Origin: CAYNLK01 sp964398055
GTDB lineage: Bacteria; Chloroflexota; Anaerolineae; 4572-78; J111
DNA length: 64,000 nt
Assembly (NCBI GenBank): GCA_964398055.1
Contig: CAYNLK010000032.1
Coordinates: 1 to 64,000, forward strand
Reading direction: 5' to 3'
The position numbers and the translations under genes are program-made. How positions within the stretch are numbered: the stretch's first letter is position 1; the number at the start of each line of letters is the position of its first letter. The notes below the pieces were generated by a model. That model saw only the letters and a list, made by a program, of their open reading frames with translations, did not search any database and was not told the origin of the DNA. This document shows, in pieces, positions 27,427 to 36,374 of this stretch.

Positions 27427-29242
27427 TAGCCTCATCGTATCGCTAAGAGCAAGTAAACTCGGCAAAGTACTCTTCACCGGGCAGCCGGACCTGCTTTTCT
27501 GGGGCTGTTATCTGGCCCTGAATTTGCTGCTGTTCCTGCCGCTATACCTGCTCAATCGAGACTCGACCAATTTTCTACCCTTGCAGACCTCCTCAATCTC
27601 TGGTTTGAATGAAACCATCAAACAGTTACTCCTATGGCGCAACAACCTTGACATATTTCGCCTCAACGCCGAAATTCTCCTGCTCGTCGCCCTGTGGGTG
27701 CACCTGCCCTGGCTACGCCGTTCCCCCCAGCGCCGGATCTTCCGCTGGCTCTTTGCTCTGGTCTATTTTGCGGCGCTGGCCTACGCGGTGTATGAGAGCG
27801 TGATGCTCTCGCTATACCAGGTTGATCCGGTGTTTTACAGCCATTTTCAACTGGCCCTTGATGGCCTGCCGATGGTGGCGCGGCATTTGCAGGCGCCGCT
27901 GAGCCTCTACCTGGCCGCCAGCGCAGCTTTGACAGCCGGAGTCATTATCATTGGCGCGCTCATGGGCGGGTTGATCGGCGGGGTAGCCGTGGAGCGTTTG
28001 AGCCGCTGGTCAAAGGCTGGTGTGAGTCTGCTGGCGCTCCTGGTTGTGGCCGCCATCATCACCCACCAGGCCGCCCTGGCCAGCCCCAAGATGGCGGTCA
28101 GCAGCTTTACCTACAAAATTCGCCAGAACATTATCGACTCGATGGCGGTTTATCAACGCGTCCACACCTTTGACGAGTCCCTGGCCCAGCACAGTTACAA
28201 CTACGCCAGCCATAGCCTACTGCACAAACCCAACATCTATTTGATCTTTGTGGAATCGTATGGCAGCGTGCTGTACAAACGGCCAGATTATCGCCAGGCT
28301 TACACGGCCCTGCTCACCGATTTGCAGAGCCAATTGCAGGAGCACAACTGGCACGTAGCCTCGACCCTGAGTGAAGCCCCTACCTGGGGCGGCGGTTCGT
28401 GGATGTCGTACACCAGCACCCTGTTTGGTTTGCGCGTCGACACCCACCCACAGTTTTTAGCTTTGTTGGATCAATACCAGTCCGTTGCCTATCCCGATCT
28501 GGGTCACTACCTCAAAAACCAGGGGTACGAATATATCCGTCTTTCTTCGCTATCGGTTGAGCTAGACCAGGCGGAATGGCTGCGGTACAAGAACTTTTAC
28601 GGCGTCGACCGCTGGCCTAACTATGGCGATCTCAATTTTAGCGGCCCGCATTTCGGTTGGGGGCCGTCGCCACCCGACCAATATGCCCTTTTTTATGCCC
28701 ACGACGCCATTCTCAAGACGCTGGACAAGCCTTTCTTTTTCTTTTTTATTACCCAAAACTCGCACTACCCGTGGACGCCCCTACCGGAACTGGTTGACGA
28801 TTGGCGGACGCTCAACGAACCGGCAGAGCCAACAGACATCCCCCTGCCCGACCCCATTCCCCACCAGGGGAAACGACAAAACTATCTCAATAGCATTAAT
28901 TATGAGTTAAAGTTTTTGACCGATTATATTCTAAAAACAGGTAATGACGATTCGATCTTTGTTCTAATTGGCGATCACCAGCCTCAGCAGGTGTCGCGGC
29001 GCAGCGATAGTTTTGACACTCCGGTTCACATCCTCAGCCGGGACAGGGCCTTTGTTGAGGCGTTTTTGGGTTATGGTTTTGCGCCGGGGCTGGTGGTTCA
29101 AGAGGCCACGGCTACTATCCGCCACGAAGGCTTCTACTCTATGTTTGTCCGGGTGCTGCTGGGGCAGTACGGCCGGGGCGGCTACACCCTGCCAGATTAC
29201 CTGCCGGCAGGCATTGCCGTTGGAGCTAGTGGCAAACAGTGA
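27404..29242 (+). CDS. LTA-synthase/sulfatase-fold membrane phosphotransferase
   Basis: 612 residues: about five transmembrane helices (30-200), then a large extracellular domain of the alkaline-phosphatase/sulfatase superfamily. The nucleophile region reads TLSEAPTWGGGSWMSYTSTLFG, followed by FFFFFITQNSHYPW and a metal-binding FVLIGDHQPQQ motif. Family members transfer phosphoglycerol or phosphoethanolamine to glycolipids, or hydrolyse sulfate and phosphate esters. Its start lies 23 bp inside the end of the glycosidase gene, so cotranslation is likely. Together the two genes suggest surface-glycan work (inference). Confidence 0.85.
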   Translation: MWVTNPGNSLIVSLRASKLGKVLFTGQPDLLFWGCYLALNLLLFLPLYLLNRDSTNFLPLQTSSISGLNETIKQLLLWRNNLDIFRLNAEILLLVALWVHLPWLRRSPQRRIFRWLFALVYFAALAYAVYESVMLSLYQVDPVFYSHFQLALDGLPMVARHLQAPLSLYLAASAALTAGVIIIGALMGGLIGGVAVERLSRWSKAGVSLLALLVVAAIITHQAALASPKMAVSSFTYKIRQNIIDSMAVYQRVHTFDESLAQHSYNYASHSLLHKPNIYLIFVESYGSVLYKRPDYRQAYTALLTDLQSQLQEHNWHVASTLSEAPTWGGGSWMSYTSTLFGLRVDTHPQFLALLDQYQSVAYPDLGHYLKNQGYEYIRLSSLSVELDQAEWLRYKNFYGVDRWPNYGDLNFSGPHFGWGPSPPDQYALFYAHDAILKTLDKPFFFFFITQNSHYPWTPLPELVDDWRTLNEPAEPTDIPLPDPIPHQGKRQNYLNSINYELKFLTDYILKTGNDDSIFVLIGDHQPQQVSRRSDSFDTPVHILSRDRAFVEAFLGYGFAPGLVVQEATATIRHEGFYSMFVRVLLGQYGRGGYTLPDYLPAGIAVGASGKQ

Positions 29243-29275
29243 GGCGAGATACAGTTCATTCGAGGAGGCAAACCA

Positions 29276-30007
29276 ATGTTCAGGACTATGATTTCAAAAT
29301 CGCTGCAGCCGTTATGGGCGCTGATGATCTTTGTTCTGGCCGCCTGTGGGGGCGCGCCAGCGCCAACCCCAACCCCGCCGCCGACCCCCACCCCCCTGCC
29401 TGCTCCCCCGGCGGCAGACAGCGGCCAGGCCGAGGCGACCGGCTTACGCACATTTGTGATTGTGCCAGAGGAGTCGCGGGCTTCTTACATTGTGGACGAA
29501 GAGTTTTTTCAAGGGGCGCTGGACAAGTACGGGATCAATTTGGGGCTGGTTGATACTATCGGTACAACTCAAAATATTGAAGGCCAACTGCAAATCAACC
29601 TGGCCGACCTTTCTGACCCGCTGGGCGTGAACCGCTTCACGGTTGATCTGGCTACCTTAACGTCGGATCAATCTCTCAGGGACCAGTGGCTACGCGAAAA
29701 CGGTCCGCAATTCAACAAGTTCTCGTTAGCCGAGTTTGTGGCAACCGGCCTGGCCAACGGGCCTACCTCCTACACCGAAGGCGACGAGGTGCAATTCAAA
29801 ATGAGCGGTGATTTGACCATTCGCGAAGTGACCCGGCCGGTCACGTTTGACGTCACCGCTAAACTAGTCGGGGATACCGCCACCGGCGTGGCTACGGCCC
29901 AACTGCGCATGACCGATTTTGGCATCGACCCACCCAACTTTGCCAACACGCTTACGGTTGGGAATGAGTTTACAGTTAAAGTGGAGTTCACCGCCAGGGA
30001 ACCGTAG
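29276..30007 (+). CDS. YceI-family lipoprotein
   Basis: 243 residues. A signal peptide ends in the lipobox LAAC (about 20-23), then comes a Thr-Pro linker (27-47) and a YceI-like lipocalin beta-barrel (about 55-243, with SRASYIVDEEFF, VNRFTVDLATLTSD and MSGDLTIREVTRPVTFDV). YceI proteins bind polyisoprenoids or similar lipids. A GAGGAGG site stands 7 bases before the ATG. It follows the membrane phosphotransferase by 33 bp and may be the last gene of that operon. Confidence 0.9.
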   Translation: MFRTMISKSLQPLWALMIFVLAACGGAPAPTPTPPPTPTPLPAPPAADSGQAEATGLRTFVIVPEESRASYIVDEEFFQGALDKYGINLGLVDTIGTTQNIEGQLQINLADLSDPLGVNRFTVDLATLTSDQSLRDQWLRENGPQFNKFSLAEFVATGLANGPTSYTEGDEVQFKMSGDLTIREVTRPVTFDVTAKLVGDTATGVATAQLRMTDFGIDPPNFANTLTVGNEFTVKVEFTAREP

Positions 30008-30060
30008 TCCGGCCCCGGTTTGAGTTCGTGGATTTTTTCCAACCCGAAAGTTGCCGACAA

Positions 30061-31476
30061 TTAAAACAACTCGGCAAAATAAGAGCGGGCGGCCCGGTCG
30101 ATCAGCTCGATGGTCATCGCCGGCGGCTCGCCGCGGTAGATGGCAAAATTAACCACCTGTTTGAGCAGGTCACGGGGATGGCAGGCTCGCAGCGGACGAT
30201 TGACCCCATCATAATATTTGCGCAGCAGATACTCAAATGTTTGAGCATTGAAGTCGAGGCCCCTGGCTTTACACACGTCGATAAAAATGGCCCGATATTG
30301 CTCCCGGCTGGGATTATCAACCCCCATCTTATGGCTAATGCGCCGCAGAAAGGCTTCATCTACCAGCGAGTTAGGGTTCAGGTTGGTCGAGAAAATTAGT
30401 AAAGTTTCAAACGGCACCGGAAATTTCTTGCCGGTATGAAAGGTAAGATAATCGATGCCTTCTTCCAGCGGCACAATCCAGCGGTTCAGCAGGTCGCGGG
30501 GTTCTACCCGCTGGCGGCCAAAGTCATCGATCATCAACATGCCTCCGTTGGCCTTCAACTGGAACGGGGCCTCATAGTATCGATTGGTATCACTCCAGGC
30601 CAGATCCAAATCTTGTAAAGTCAATTCCCCGCCGGTAATGACCACCGGTGGACCACACCGGACCCAGCGTTTATCAAGGCTGCCGGCCTCATTGGACTGA
30701 TCCACTTCGTTCTCGATCACCCGGTGGGTCTCCGGGTCAAACACTTTGATGATTTGGCCATCCTCAAATATGGCATAGGGCACCATCACGTTGCCCGGTA
30801 ACAGGTTCGAACCGATGGCTTTGGCAATGCTGGTTTTGCCGTTCCCCGGCGGGCCAAAAATAAATAACGACTCATACGAATTCACGGCCGGACCAATCTG
30901 CTCAATCACCTCGTCAGATAAGATCAGCCCCTTCATCGCCGCCCGGACATCAGCTTCCTTGACCAGAAAACGCCGTTGCGCCTGGAGCTCGGTTACTCTG
31001 ATATAATGGCGCAGGGTTACCGGGCAGGGGCCGACATAACGGTTACGATGCAGCAATTCTCTGGCCCGTTCGCCCCCTTTGTTGGTAATGGAGTATTGAT
31101 ATGAGGCCGGACTCAGGCTACTCCCGCCGGTCACTTCGACCAGGTGATCGGCTTTTAAGCCCCGCAGCACCGGCTCAACTACGCCGCTGAAATGGAGGTG
31201 CATGGCCTCGGCAATGGCGCCTCCGCGCATCATACCGCCAAAGTAAAGGTTTTTTAGGGCCAGGTCGGCCAGAATAGAGGGCGGGATGCGAGTTTCCTCA
31301 ATGGTTCGAGGTTCTTGCAATAATTCAAGCAAAGAATTACCAACGTCCCCGCCAGGCGCGGGGGCGGGGATAGAAATCGGGGCTTGCTCAACAGCCGGCC
31401 CCAAGCCAGGCTTTTCTGGTTGAGCAGCGTTTTCCCTGAGCAGCGCTTTTAATTTTCCTGAACGAGACAAAGTCAT
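30061..31476 (-). CDS. AAA-family ATPase
   Basis: 471 residues. A Pro-rich start (1-45) is followed by a 100-residue domain (about 55-150, resembling a winged-helix or ATPase N-domain) and an AAA module (about 185-420) with Walker A GPPGNGKTS, Walker B LMIDDFG, a sensor-1 stretch LLIFSTN and the arginine-finger-like LRRISHKM. No ligand or protease is fused. Related ATPases are often found near pilus or secretion genes, but none is here, so the role is unknown. The ribosome site is AGGTGTG-like. It converges on the YceI gene with a 54-bp gap. Confidence 0.85.
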   Translation of the reverse strand: MTLSRSGKLKALLRENAAQPEKPGLGPAVEQAPISIPAPAPGGDVGNSLLELLQEPRTIEETRIPPSILADLALKNLYFGGMMRGGAIAEAMHLHFSGVVEPVLRGLKADHLVEVTGGSSLSPASYQYSITNKGGERARELLHRNRYVGPCPVTLRHYIRVTELQAQRRFLVKEADVRAAMKGLILSDEVIEQIGPAVNSYESLFIFGPPGNGKTSIAKAIGSNLLPGNVMVPYAIFEDGQIIKVFDPETHRVIENEVDQSNEAGSLDKRWVRCGPPVVITGGELTLQDLDLAWSDTNRYYEAPFQLKANGGMLMIDDFGRQRVEPRDLLNRWIVPLEEGIDYLTFHTGKKFPVPFETLLIFSTNLNPNSLVDEAFLRRISHKMGVDNPSREQYRAIFIDVCKARGLDFNAQTFEYLLRKYYDGVNRPLRACHPRDLLKQVVNFAIYRGEPPAMTIELIDRAARSYFAELF

Positions 31477-31729
31477 AATTCACACCTCCAAGTTAACAAA
31501 GATTATAGCATATTTTTTGAGAATGTGCTGGCTTGAAAACAGAAGATTATTAACCATCATGGCGCCCACAAAGCCATCGGCGGGGCCGTCAATCCAGATT
31601 CTTGCGAAAAAATACACGGAAGTTCAACCAATTCAAACTGAATTCAAACCCGAGGGTGGTAAACTAAGCTAAAACAGCTCTTTAAAAAGTCAATCTATCG
31701 TCAGGCTGGAGAGGACAGGAGGCGTCATG
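31477..31729. other. Intergenic region, no gene seen
   Basis: AT-rich divergent gap between the AAA ATPase and the small membrane-protein frame. It holds no recognisable RNA gene; AGGAGG at 31717-31722 serves the next frame. Confidence 0.5.
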
Positions 31730-31948
31730 ATGTCCAGACTTAATCCCCCAAGTTTCATACCCAAGGGAGATCGCCGTTGGCAGCAGGTCCGCGGTACACC
31801 GCACCAGAAGTGGCTCAAAATGATCGGGCCGCTATTGGTTAGTGTACCTTTTTTGTTGTTGTTTTTGTTCTTACCGGTAACGCTATCAGGCCCATTCCGG
31901 TATCGACCATCTCACCTTCACCAAGCCGAACTTCAAATCTTCACCTAA
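31730..31948 (+). CDS. Short single-TM protein, possibly truncated
   Basis: 72 residues from ATG 31730, 7 bases after a perfect AGGAGG. Basic N-terminus and one transmembrane stretch (LLVSVPFLLLFLFLPV). The end after the helix has no family features and the next frame continues differently, so the gene may be a remnant whose C-terminal part was lost by frameshift. Function unknown; confidence rests on the ribosome site. Confidence 0.4.
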   Translation: MSRLNPPSFIPKGDRRWQQVRGTPHQKWLKMIGPLLVSVPFLLLFLFLPVTLSGPFRYRPSHLHQAELQIFT

Positions 31949-31958
31949 AAAATATGGG

Positions 31959-31987
31959 TTGCACCGCCATCAAGCCAATGGTATAAT
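31959..31987 (+). promoter_or_regulatory. Sigma70-type promoter adjoining the regulator start
   Basis: TTGCAC (31959-31964) and TATAAT (31982-31987), spacer 17 bp. The expected transcription start (about 31993-31994) coincides with the first ATG of the response regulator, which suggests a leaderless mRNA. Confidence 0.7.
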
Positions 31988-31992
31988 TCAAG

Positions 31993-32424
31993 ATGTCAAC
32001 ATTACAAATTTCTGGCTCTCAACCTGGTTCAAAACCAATGGATAATCTAAAAGTCCTCGTAGTGGACGATGACAAGATCACCTGCAACTTGCTGGAAACA
32101 GTCCTACAACTGGAAAATTTCCAGACGGCCTCGACCAACAATATTGTGAATGGAGACATTATCTCATTGTTGAACCGCGAAACCCCCCATTTCCTGATCC
32201 TGGACTTTCATTTGAACGGTGAGGACGCCCTCAAATATATTGCCTCTGTCCGTAGCAGTACGGTCTGGCAAGCGCTACCGATTATTATAACCTCGGCGAT
32301 TGACCGCCGCCGGGACTGTCTGGACGCGGGCGCCAACGAGTTTGTGCTCAAGCCGTTCAACTGGCAAAAGATTGTCGATAGTGTTAACCAGGTTCGAGAC
32401 CAGGTTATGCAACAGGAGGTGTAA
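31993..32424 (+). CDS. Single-domain response regulator
   Basis: 143 residues, one receiver domain after an 18-residue lead: DDD at its start, phospho-acceptor Asp in LILDFHLNG, Ser/Thr in IITSAID and Lys in VLKPFNW. The start is ATG 31993 if the message is leaderless; Met16 (32038) is the alternative, but no ribosome site precedes either. It has no output domain and no kinase neighbour, so its partner is elsewhere. Confidence 0.85.
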   Translation: MSTLQISGSQPGSKPMDNLKVLVVDDDKITCNLLETVLQLENFQTASTNNIVNGDIISLLNRETPHFLILDFHLNGEDALKYIASVRSSTVWQALPIIITSAIDRRRDCLDAGANEFVLKPFNWQKIVDSVNQVRDQVMQQEV

Positions 32425-32917
32425 TCTCACCAGAAATATCTCATTTAATTGGGTTCCATTGTTTGGCCAGGTATTTTCGGGTGCAACTCTAATATCTTTT
32501 ACAGAAACACAAATTTTGTGTTAGGTAACGTTATTAGAAGTCAGCGTTGGGCGAAGCAGCATTCTTTTAGCACGTGAGAGTGGGCGGCCTTTATTTCATT
32601 TGAGCAGAACGGCCGGCCAGCTCACTTGAATTACTCTAAACCGTGGTAAGTTTTGCTTGAGTTGTTTCTTAGCTGTCACCAAAGCTGACTGCCTCCTTTA
32701 TTAGAAAATTACCACCCGCAATATTGGTTGTTTTTGCTCCTGGCAACCAGGAACCCTCGCTCAAAAGCTACTTGTTGGGCAGTATGTTCCCCCCTGGTTA
32801 TGGTTTCTACCCCAGAAATCGGCCTGAACTGATATCTGGAACATAACCGGGTTAGATTGATAGGGGTACGTGCGGCCAAGCCTATCCAAAATACAGTTGA
32901 ATATGCGAGGTTTAATC
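32425..32917. other. 493-bp gap without a recognised gene
   Basis: AT-rich in part. A minus-strand frame (32709-33014) has no ribosome site or family features. The end holds the GCGAGG site (32905-32910) of the next gene. No tRNA-like cloverleaf was seen. Confidence 0.5.
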
Positions 32918-34675
32918 GTGACCAGAAAACGCCGAAACAACCGCGATAAGCTGAACTGGTATCGCGTGGATTTGCATTTGCATACACCAGGTTCCCAGGA
33001 TTACCTGGAGCCAAATGTTGATTATCTTGACATTCTCCAAAAAGCTGAAAGTTGTGGCCTTGATATCATCGCCTTTACCGACCACAACACCGTTGCCGGA
33101 GTCAGAGCTTTGCGCAAAGAGGTAGAAGAGCTGCAACTGCTGGAGCGACTCAATCGCATCAGCCCAAACGAACAAGCGCGTCTGGCCGAATATCAGCGCC
33201 TGTCGGACAAGATTATGCTCCTGCCTGGCTTTGAATTCACCGCGACCCTGGGATTTCATATTCTGGGCATCTTTCCGCCGGAAACCAGCGCCCGCGAATT
33301 AGACCATATTTTATTAACCCTGCGGGTACCCCCTGACCGGCTGGATCAGGGTTCGAACAATGTGGGGGCTACGGTTGATGTGCTCACCGCCTATCGAATT
33401 ATCAATGAAGCGGGTGGTTTGGTCATTGCCGCCCATGCCAACACCAGCCACGGCGTGGCCATGCTCGGTTTTGATTTTGGTGGCCAGACCAAGATTGCCT
33501 ATACCCAGGATCCCCATCTGCACGCCCTGGAAGTGACCGACCTGGAGAGCAAACGCCGCCGCACCACGGCCAACTTCTACAACGGCTCAAAACCGGAGTA
33601 CCCCCGCCGGATGCACTGCATTCAGGGTTCGGATGCCCACCGCCTCAACCGGGACCTCAACGACAGAAATCGGCTTGGGGTCGGTGATCGGGTCACGGAA
33701 GTGCAACTGGCCGAACCAACCTTTGAGGAGTTAAAGGCTTTATTCCTCAGCAACGACTTTAACCGGACCCGGCCTTACCGGCCTAAACAGACCCCGTTCG
33801 ACCACGTTATTGCCGCCCGGCAGCAAGGCCCCAGCATCGTCCAATCTTTTCATCCCTCGATTGCCCGGCGCGGCGGCCATCTGCACGCCATTGTCTGCGA
33901 CATCTGCGCCTTTGCCAACACCAATGGCGGGACCGTCTACGTGGGCTTGCCAGCCGATCCCAAAACTGCGGTCATCGGGTTACCCAAACCCGCTGAAGTA
34001 GCTGATGTCATCCGCAGCGAGGTTGAAAAGAAAATCACCCCACCGCTGGAAGTTGAAATTGACGAACATATCACCCAGGGTAAAAAGGTCTTACAGATAT
34101 CTGTGCCGGTGGGCGAAGATCCGCCCTATGCCATCGATGAGAACAAAATCTATGTGCGCGATGAAACCGATACGGACCTGGCCGTCCGGGATGAGATTGT
34201 CGCCCTGGTGAAACGAAACCTCGGCCCCAAAGAGAGCCTGGAGCCCGAGACGGTGACTGGACCTGAATCGGGGACCGGCCTGGCGGTGCAAAATGGCGGC
34301 TCAACGGAACCTAAAACGGGCGTCGAGATTGTGCTGGCGGAGGTTCGCAAAGGTACCACCTACTACAGCTTAAGAGACCTGCGGAACGGCAACGTCGTCC
34401 ATAATGTGACCAAGAAGTCGGCCAGAAAGCTGTGGCAATATGCCCTAACCGAGTACGAGGCGAATGCAGTTGAGGTGAATAAGGTGGAGTGGCAGGGCGA
34501 TATCGGCCTGTGGAAAAAGTATACCCGCGGCGGCCAGACCCGCTATGACCTGGTTCAGCGCGGGGTGGACAACACGTTGCGGGTCTACTATGGCGTTACG
34601 GATGCCGGTCTGCACGGGCCGTGGCAAAAGTTACTGGACAGTCTGGAAGATGAGAGGAGACCAGGTGATGCGTGA
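32918..34675 (+). CDS. PHP-domain protein fused to AlbA_2 (Schlafen-type) domain
   Basis: 585 residues from GTG 32918, which sits 7 bases after GCGAGG. The PHP phosphoesterase part (about 10-290) has metal ligands in DLHLHTPGSQD, AFTDHNT, PGFEFT, AAHANTSHG and GSDAHRLN. It continues into a domain (about 315-430) with CDICAFANTNGGTVYVGL and VPVGEDPPYAIDENKIYVRDET, which is the AlbA_2/Schlafen-like fold. The C-terminal 120 residues (KKSARKLWQYALTEYE...) are not recognised. PHP domains cleave phosphoesters in DNA repair and processing; AlbA-type domains bind nucleic acid. A nucleic-acid-sensing or defence-like enzyme is inferred. Confidence 0.85.
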   Translation: MTRKRRNNRDKLNWYRVDLHLHTPGSQDYLEPNVDYLDILQKAESCGLDIIAFTDHNTVAGVRALRKEVEELQLLERLNRISPNEQARLAEYQRLSDKIMLLPGFEFTATLGFHILGIFPPETSARELDHILLTLRVPPDRLDQGSNNVGATVDVLTAYRIINEAGGLVIAAHANTSHGVAMLGFDFGGQTKIAYTQDPHLHALEVTDLESKRRRTTANFYNGSKPEYPRRMHCIQGSDAHRLNRDLNDRNRLGVGDRVTEVQLAEPTFEELKALFLSNDFNRTRPYRPKQTPFDHVIAARQQGPSIVQSFHPSIARRGGHLHAIVCDICAFANTNGGTVYVGLPADPKTAVIGLPKPAEVADVIRSEVEKKITPPLEVEIDEHITQGKKVLQISVPVGEDPPYAIDENKIYVRDETDTDLAVRDEIVALVKRNLGPKESLEPETVTGPESGTGLAVQNGGSTEPKTGVEIVLAEVRKGTTYYSLRDLRNGNVVHNVTKKSARKLWQYALTEYEANAVEVNKVEWQGDIGLWKKYTRGGQTRYDLVQRGVDNTLRVYYGVTDAGLHGPWQKLLDSLEDERRPGDA

Positions 34676-35147
34676 CCAACTACTGGCGTTACTACGGGGT
34701 GGGCAAGCCCACCTTACGTTTGAGCAGGCCGTGGCTGAGTTTCCAATGGACCAGATCAACCGCCGCCCGCCCAACGTCTCTTACACCCCCTGGCATTTGC
34801 TGGAGCATCTGCGGATAGCCCAGTGGGACATTTTGGAATTCATCCGCAATCCCAACCACGTTTCACCGGCCTGGCCGGCGGAATACTGGCCGGCCCCAAC
34901 TGAAGCGGCCGACGCCACCAGGTGGCAGCAGACCATTGCCGCCTTTCAAGCCGATCTGGCCGCCCTGGAGCAACTGGTGCTGGCGCCAACGACCGACTTC
35001 TTCGCCGACCTGCCCCACGCGCCGGGTTACACCATTTTGCGGGAACTACTGCTGGTGGCCGACCACAACGCCTACCACATCGGCGAGTTCGCCATCCTGC
35101 GCCAGGTGATGGAGACCTGGCCGGCCGGCGCGGCGAACCGGCCCTGA
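34668..35147 (+). CDS. DinB-family protein
   Basis: 159 residues from ATG 34668 with GAGGAGA in front; it overlaps the previous gene by 8 bp. The four-helix DinB/YfiT fold is shown by HLLEHLRIAQWD near residue 43 and by LLVADHNAYHIGEFAILR at the end, which supply the metal-binding His ligands. Members are metal-dependent thiol transferases or of unknown role. Cotranscription with the PHP-AlbA gene is likely from the overlap. Confidence 0.88.
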   Translation: MRDQLLALLRGGQAHLTFEQAVAEFPMDQINRRPPNVSYTPWHLLEHLRIAQWDILEFIRNPNHVSPAWPAEYWPAPTEAADATRWQQTIAAFQADLAALEQLVLAPTTDFFADLPHAPGYTILRELLLVADHNAYHIGEFAILRQVMETWPAGAANRP

Positions 35148-35201
35148 GCTGTTGCAAGGTCCGAATAAGATAACTATCCCCGTATCGCCCCAGGAGGGCT
35201 T

Positions 35202-35507
35202 ATGAGCCGCCTCACAGAAATAGTTCAATGGCGCACAACATCAGGTCAGCCGGTTACGGTAGGTGATATTACGGTGACGCCTCAATCCTGGACGCTGATT
35301 ATCCGCTGGCCTCGCGGCGGCTGGGTCTGGAGCCGACCCGTTGCCGTGCAGGCCGAACGAAGGGACCGTCTGGGTGAAGGTGTGCAACGCATCTCCATCA
35401 TAGATATCACCCGCCTGGCCCAAGTGGGACTATTGGGCCTTAGTCTGATCTTCGTGATGGTTACTTTTCTGCTATTTTTACCACAAAGGAGAGTCCAGCA
35501 TGAGTGA
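35202..35507 (+). CDS. Small membrane protein of unknown function
   Basis: 101 residues. The first 70 residues are soluble (VQWRTTSGQPVTVGDITVTPQS...) and a C-terminal helix (about 72-94) spans the membrane. AGGAGGG stands 7 bases before the ATG. The last 8 bases overlap the GerW-like gene at 35500, which suggests a functional pair. Confidence 0.75.
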   Translation: MSRLTEIVQWRTTSGQPVTVGDITVTPQSWTLIIRWPRGGWVWSRPVAVQAERRDRLGEGVQRISIIDITRLAQVGLLGLSLIFVMVTFLLFLPQRRVQHE

Positions 35508-35934
35508 TGAATTGAACCAACTCTTTGTTAAGTCTATTCCCGATCAAGAGCAAGCCGGTCAGATTATCGACAAGCTGTTCACTGTGGCGCAGCCCGGTGC
35601 TGTCTTTAGCCAACCCGTCGTAGCCGGTGAGTACACAATCATTACCGCCTCAGAAGTATCGGTGACCATGGGCGTTGGATTTGGCGGCGGGGGCAGCCTC
35701 AAGCCCGAGGCCAGCAATTCCGGCCAGAACAGCGCCGAATTATCCGAACTTGGCAGTGGCGGCGGGGGCGGGGGGTTCTCGTTTGGGCGACCCGTGGCCG
35801 CTATTAGCATTGGCCCCGCCGGCGTACGGGTGGAACCGGTAGTTGACGTAACCAAGATTGGCCTGGCTTTTATTACCGCCCTGGGCGCTTTGTTTATGAT
35901 GCTGGGCAAAATGCGCCGGGCCAGCCGAGGATGA
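35500..35934 (+). CDS. GerW/YtfJ-family protein
   Basis: 144 residues. It has the GerW pattern: ASEVSVTMGVGFGGGG, a glycine-rich loop (GSGGGGGGFSFGRPVAAI) and IGPAGVRVEPVVDVTKIGLAFITALGA. The family is named for a spore germination factor but is widespread in non-sporulating bacteria. The C-terminus carries a hydrophobic helix. It overlaps the preceding small membrane protein and the next gene (4 bp), so all three lie in one operon. Confidence 0.85.
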   Translation: MSDELNQLFVKSIPDQEQAGQIIDKLFTVAQPGAVFSQPVVAGEYTIITASEVSVTMGVGFGGGGSLKPEASNSGQNSAELSELGSGGGGGGFSFGRPVAAISIGPAGVRVEPVVDVTKIGLAFITALGALFMMLGKMRRASRG

Positions 35935-36338
35935 ACTCGATTGACGTCCAGAAACTTCAGATTCTGGAGACAATTAAAACCGTGGCTGTCGTTGGACTGT
36001 CGCCCCGGCCGAGCCGCGCCGGCTACTATGTGCCGGCCTATCTGCAAGAGGCCGGCTACCGGATTATTCCGGTGAATCCCCATCTGAAGCAGGCGCTAGG
36101 CGAAAAAGCCTATCCCGATCTGCTGTCGGTGCCGGAGCCGGTCGATCTGGTGCTCGTCTTCCGGCGCAGCGAGGAGGCTCTGCCGGTGGTTGAACAGGCC
36201 ATTCAGATTAGGGCCAAAGTCGTCTGGATGCAGGTTGGCGTGGTCAATGAGCCGGCTGCGGCCAAAGCGGAGGCCGCCGGTTTGGAGGTGGTTATGGATG
36301 CCTGTATTATGATCGATCACCGCCGCCTGCTGCGTTAA
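35931..36338 (+). CDS. CoA-binding domain protein (YccU-like)
   Basis: 135 residues with the Rossmann-type CoA_binding fold: TVAVVGLSPRPSRAGYYVPAYLQ near the N-terminus, then IPVNPHLKQALGEKAYPDLLSVPEPVDLVLVFRRSEEAL and VWMQVGVVNEPAAAKAEAAGLEVVMDACIMIDHRRL. Length and C-terminus fit the stand-alone family. The start ATG overlaps the GerW-like stop by 4 bp. Confidence 0.93.
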   Translation: MNSIDVQKLQILETIKTVAVVGLSPRPSRAGYYVPAYLQEAGYRIIPVNPHLKQALGEKAYPDLLSVPEPVDLVLVFRRSEEALPVVEQAIQIRAKVVWMQVGVVNEPAAAKAEAAGLEVVMDACIMIDHRRLLR

Positions 36339-36374
36339 CGGCCGCTCCCGGCTGGTCAGGAGGAAAACTGCACT

